From positions 1 to 64,000 of the forward strand of contig NZ_WIBJ01000025.1 in NCBI RefSeq assembly GCF_009495755.1: 64,000 nt of DNA. Direction: 5' to 3'. Each line of letters begins with the position of its first letter. Positions within the stretch are counted from its first letter, which is position 1. The position numbers and the translations under genes are program-made. Of the stretch, positions 60,639-64,000 are shown piece after piece. Origin of the DNA: Flavobacterium sp. LMO8. GTDB taxonomy: Bacteria; Bacteroidota; Bacteroidia; Flavobacteriales; Flavobacteriaceae. A model generated the notes under the pieces. The model had not been told where the DNA came from. It searched no databases and was given only the letters and a program-made list of their open reading frames with translations.

Positions 60639-60938
60639 TTATTCCCATTTTGTATTTTTTTCTTTTTCCATTATCTCTTTAATTTTCTTATCGTCCCAAT
60701 CTTTTCCAAAAAACGGAATAATATTAAAAACGCCAACAGCATGAAAAAACAAACCGATTCCCCAGCCTAACATAGGCCAATAAAACCAAATGTGTTTAGG
60801 CGAAAAATATAAGTTAATAAAAATCAAAACGGGAATAACAACTACATAACTTGCTAAATGTCCGTAAAAACCTTTTAATTCTTTTACTCTTTCTTTTGCT
60901 TTATTGTATTTTTCTATGTCAAATTGATTTGCTTCCAT
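60639..60938 (-). CDS. 2TM-domain protein 2
   Basis: 99 residues aligned with 60296-60610 and with the tail of the kinase: YNKAKERVKELKGFYGHL, two membrane helices (PMLGWGIGLFFHAVGVF) and the basic end WDDKKIKEIMEKEKNTKWE. It follows the kinase by two bases. Confidence 0.8.
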   Translation of the reverse strand: MEANQFDIEKYNKAKERVKELKGFYGHLASYVVVIPVLIFINLYFSPKHIWFYWPMLGWGIGLFFHAVGVFNIIPFFGKDWDDKKIKEIMEKEKNTKWE

Positions 60939-60940
60939 GA

Positions 60941-62275
60941 TTACTTCCAGTTTTTAGAGTTGTCGTCTTTATTCATCAATTCGTTTATTTTACGCTCTTC
61001 CCATGATTTCCCGTAACCAAAAGTTTCTAAAGCGTGGAATATTAATCCCATTCCCCAACCTAACATTGGGAACCAAAACCATTGAAAATTATTTGAAGAT
61101 TGTAAATTAATAATTATCAAAACCGGAATTACAATGCAATACGAAATTAAATTGCCATAAAATCCTTTTAATTGTTCTACTTTATCTTTTGCTCGTTGAT
61201 AAGCTAAGTTTTCGTTGTATATATTTTGTGTTTCCATGATGGTAATTTGTTTGGTTAAAATAGGTAGAAAAACCTTGAATTCTTGCTCATTTTCTTCTAC
61301 CAAAACAGTTCTTTTTGTTAATATAGAGTATCGATTAACGATATTTTGCAATCCGACGCCTTTTCGGTCTGATAACACTTCTTTCTTTTGAAGATTATTT
61401 ATTACAACCAACTGATTATTTTCGATACTAATTTTTACATGAAGCGGTTTTGCTTCGCTAACAACATTGTGTTTTATACAGTTTTCTAATAATAATTGTA
61501 ACGACAACGGAACTACTTTTGCTTCATCATTATCAAAACCTTCTGGAATTTCAAATGTGATGCTGTTTTCAAATCGCATTTTTAGTAAATTCATATAGGT
61601 TTTAGCAAATTGTAACTCTTCTGCCACCGAAACCAATTCTTTATCTTTTTGCTCCAAAACATAACGATAAATCTTTGATAGCGAAGTCGTGAATTTTTGA
61701 GCATTTTCAGGATTTTCTTCAATCAAGGAACTCAATACATTCAAACTATTAAAAAGAAAATGTGGATCGATTTGATTTTTTAAACTTTCAAATTGTGCCG
61801 AAGCCGTTCCAGCAATTATTTTTTGTTCTTTTAATTTGTTTTCTTGATAGGCTTTGTAGAAATAAACCAAGTGCACAACTAACGAAACAATAATTGTAAT
61901 CACCATTGCAACAACATAATTAGCAGGCATTTCGTTTTGAATAAACTCTTGAATCGTTTTATTTTCAAACCCAACATCTTCCAACATTCGCAAAAAGAAA
62001 ATAGCCAATCCCGAAACAAAAAACGAAGCTAAAAATCCGATTACCAATCGTTTTAAATGAAATCGATTCTTTTCAAAATATTTATCTAATTGAATAAAAA
62101 TTAAAGCATTGGCAAAATAAAGTACTACACTGTATAACATCGTAAAAATGAAATTCCATTTTAATGAAAGAAGACTTGGTAAACTTCTATTGATTACAAT
62201 ATTTACGCCTTGAAGTATTGCAAAAATTACAATTCCAATCAATACAGCTTTAACTATTTCTCTTGAATATTTCAT
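60941..62275 (-). CDS. LytS-like sensor histidine kinase with C-terminal 2TM domain
   Basis: 444 residues. Four N-terminal membrane helices (about 12-150), then the His_kinase domain with the phospho-accepting His in LKNQIDPHFLFNSLNVLS (about residue 190) and ATPase motifs PLSLQLLLENCIKHN and GVGLQNIVNRYSIL. From residue 347 (METQNIYNEN) the same frame continues into a complete 2TM domain, the third copy in this operon. An ATG at 61237 could start the 2TM part separately; no stop separates them. Its partner is the LytTR regulator downstream. Confidence 0.88.
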   Translation of the reverse strand: MKYSREIVKAVLIGIVIFAILQGVNIVINRSLPSLLSLKWNFIFTMLYSVVLYFANALIFIQLDKYFEKNRFHLKRLVIGFLASFFVSGLAIFFLRMLEDVGFENKTIQEFIQNEMPANYVVAMVITIIVSLVVHLVYFYKAYQENKLKEQKIIAGTASAQFESLKNQIDPHFLFNSLNVLSSLIEENPENAQKFTTSLSKIYRYVLEQKDKELVSVAEELQFAKTYMNLLKMRFENSITFEIPEGFDNDEAKVVPLSLQLLLENCIKHNVVSEAKPLHVKISIENNQLVVINNLQKKEVLSDRKGVGLQNIVNRYSILTKRTVLVEENEQEFKVFLPILTKQITIMETQNIYNENLAYQRAKDKVEQLKGFYGNLISYCIVIPVLIIINLQSSNNFQWFWFPMLGWGMGLIFHALETFGYGKSWEERKINELMNKDDNSKNWK

Positions 62276-62284
62276 ATAAAAATT

Positions 62285-62905
62285 TTATTTACAAGCTTTT
62301 ACAGCTTCTTGTGCTCTATCTAATCCCCAACTTGGATGAAAAGCTGTTTCAGGTTTAAAAGTAGCAAAAAGTTCGATAGATTTTTCAATTTGAGCACACA
62401 TTGGTTTCGTATCTTGACCGAAATATTGTGCCATCCCAATTTCAAACGAAGCTTTTTGAAACACAACTCTCGGATTTTCAGGAGCAATTTTGTAAGCTTT
62501 ATTTAAAATGTACATTACATCACCCGATAATTTTTGTCCGTTTGTCATTGGATCATAAACAATAAAAGCCGTGTGAATCATAGCTTGCATAACTAAAACT
62601 TCTGGATTGTCCATTGCTAACTCGTTACAAACATCTTGTGCTTTTTGAGCTGATTCAATTAACGATAACATTTTGTTTTTGTCTTTTTCTTGAAAAGCTT
62701 GTGTAGTGTTTATTAATGCGATATAATAATTGGGTAACCAATTTGTTTTTTCAACCGAGGCAATTCGCTCTAATTGTGCAACCGCTTCTGCAGGTTTTCC
62801 TTCTTTCCAAGTTTGTAATGCTTTACCCATTCCTTGTTCAAATTGTCCTTGAGCACTTACTACTGAAGCTACAAATAATGCGATGATAGTGATAATTTTT
62901 GTCAT
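62285..62905 (-). CDS. Exported helical-repeat protein
   Basis: 206 residues with a signal peptide (MTKIITIIALFVASVVSAQ). The mature part has TPR-like helices (ALQTWKEGKPAEAVAQLERIA, NYYIALINTTQAFQEKDKNK) and the FGQDTKPMCAQIEKS block. It lies 10 bases before the kinase and is probably in the same operon. Function unknown. Confidence 0.75.
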   Translation of the reverse strand: MTKIITIIALFVASVVSAQGQFEQGMGKALQTWKEGKPAEAVAQLERIASVEKTNWLPNYYIALINTTQAFQEKDKNKMLSLIESAQKAQDVCNELAMDNPEVLVMQAMIHTAFIVYDPMTNGQKLSGDVMYILNKAYKIAPENPRVVFQKASFEIGMAQYFGQDTKPMCAQIEKSIELFATFKPETAFHPSWGLDRAQEAVKACK

Positions 62906-63101
62906 GATTTCTATTGTTTTAGTGTTGAATTTGTTATTGAAATTGATTTTGATGTTGTTTTGTTTTATTTTGATGATTCAAATTTCCATCAGATTTTATT
63001 CTTTTAAAACTTATACTTACCGAACTGTTGATTTTTAATGATGAATTGTAGATTTAAGTAATAATTTGTTTTCTTTCATCTTCCAACTTCCATCATCCAG
63101 C

Positions 63102-64000
63102 CTACAAATTATCCAAATTATTCGTCTTCTTATTGTCGCTAATGGTCCAAAATAAACCCACAAAAATGAATCGATCGGCAGCTTGTGTAATAGCTTGACG
63201 CTGAAATTGTCCTGAAATAGTTGGCGTAATTGCATATTGATAACCAAATATATTTTCGGTTCCTAAAACATTGGTTACAGAGAAAAATAATATTCTTTGT
63301 TGCGATAACAAATAAGCCCAACTAAAGCTTAAATTGTTAAATGACTTTGTTTTTTTAGACATAAATTCAGTTACATTTGGGTTATCATAAGGTCTTCCTG
63401 AATTGTAAGAATACGTTGCACTAATTTGAGATTTCCATTTACTTACAAAATACTTAGTAACCAATGAAAAATTATGATTCGCAACAAACGAAGGCGTAAC
63501 TTGAGTTTCATAATTTCTAAAATCGCGTTCCGAATCAATAAACGAATACGAAATCCAATAATCTAAATTCTTGATGGTTTTACTGTCTCTCCAAAACAAA
63601 TCCAAACCTTTTGCATAACCAAAACCATCATTATTGTAATTGCTGTCAAAATTTGCTTGCGTTCCATCATATTTTACTAAATTTTTATAATCCTTAAAAT
63701 ATGCTTCCACACGAAACATTCTTCCTTGTTTGTTGTACATATAATTCAAAATGTAATGCGAAGTGGTTTCGTAATCTAAATTAGAGTTGAATTTCAAATA
63801 ATCTTGTTTTGCGGTTTGATTGAAATTTCCATAAGCCATTGAAAACTGACTATTTTCAGCTACTTTATAAGCGAAAGAAATTCTTGGTTCGACCTTAAAT
63901 TCATCAACAATCGAAGCGTTTGAAGAACGTAATCCAACATTAAAAGCTACTTTTCTCGACAATAAAACTTCCGCTTCAGAGAAAAATGCAATTGAATTAT
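63102..64000 (-). CDS. TonB-dependent receptor, C-terminal part (runs off the window)
   Basis: The open frame continues to the window edge, reading …AEVLLSRKVAFNVGLR; the TTG at 63962 is inside it, not a start. The visible 299 residues or so form alternating barrel strands with polar loops (AFNVGLRSSNASIVDEFKVEPRISF, MAYGNFNQTAKQDYLKFNS, YSYNSGRPYDNPNVTEFM) and end DRFIFVGLFWTISDNKKTNNLDNL. The strand spacing fits an outer-membrane TonB-dependent receptor barrel; the plug domain lies beyond the window. Substrate unknown. Confidence 0.85.
   Translation of the reverse strand, partial: NSIAFFSEAEVLLSRKVAFNVGLRSSNASIVDEFKVEPRISFAYKVAENSQFSMAYGNFNQTAKQDYLKFNSNLDYETTSHYILNYMYNKQGRMFRVEAYFKDYKNLVKYDGTQANFDSNYNNDGFGYAKGLDLFWRDSKTIKNLDYWISYSFIDSERDFRNYETQVTPSFVANHNFSLVTKYFVSKWKSQISATYSYNSGRPYDNPNVTEFMSKKTKSFNNLSFSWAYLLSQQRILFFSVTNVLGTENIFGYQYAITPTISGQFQRQAITQAADRFIFVGLFWTISDNKKTNNLDNL

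Overview
The window is an AT-rich (about one third G+C by eye) stretch of a Bacteroidota chromosome, almost certainly from the Flavobacteriaceae (Flavobacterium or a close relative). The evidence is a type IX secretion sorting domain, promoters of the TAnnTTTG type, few Shine-Dalgarno sequences, a CarB lacking its C-terminal regulatory domain, 2TM-domain proteins, DUF5606, DUF6095 and DUF6787 proteins, and a SusC/RagA-era style TonB-dependent receptor at the right edge. The left edge coincides with the end of a decayed IS3-family element, so it may be a contig end.

Layout. 1-1324: IS3-family relic with broken orfA and orfB. 1392-8800: carB, rpmH, a TPR membrane protein, an odd thioredoxin-like protein, TSUP permease, lytic transglycosylase, alpha/beta hydrolase and small proteins. 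8915-14474: RNA methyltransferase, SAM methyltransferase, ZIP transporter, murQ, small envelope proteins, TerC. 14525-19197: parC and parE. 19333-24641: an accessory run of eight mostly secreted proteins (WG repeats, two mosaic paralogues of unknown function, MORN-type repeat proteins and small orphans). 24693-35429: housekeeping genes (ychF, ferredoxin, acyl-CoA reductase, serC, serA, folE, msrA, lolD-like ABC ATPase). 35461: tRNA-Ala(GGC). 35627-44093: pentapeptide protein, cytochrome b, DUF2975/HTH pair, RaiA-like protein, Lys-rich protein, then mazG-DUF5606-def-ruvX-META lipoprotein and mqo. 44316-54311: dapD followed by a cell-surface glycan locus (GT9, SDR epimerase, two paralogous GT2, LPS-kinase-like protein, a pyruvyltransferase pseudogene, methyltransferase, two TupA-like ATP-grasp proteins around a GT4). 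54320-64000: tsaC/sua5, cca, a T9SS-exported SGNH/PKD protein, heme A synthase, CDP-alcohol phosphatidyltransferase, a LytS/LytTR two-component system with three 2TM domains, and a partial TonB-dependent receptor.

Working together: serC and serA are adjacent steps of serine synthesis; msrA and folE, and ruvX/def/DUF5606/mazG, look like co-directional operons. The glycan locus probably builds or decorates lipopolysaccharide or another surface polymer, and one of its genes is being lost. The kinase, two 2TM proteins and LytTR regulator form one operon. The most unusual material is the 19.3-24.6 kb secreted-protein run, with its twin genes that are near-identical at both ends and diverged in the middle, together with the TupA-like ATP-grasp pair. 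I found no CRISPR array, phage or recognisable complete defence system. All family assignments come from reading motifs; no database search was possible.
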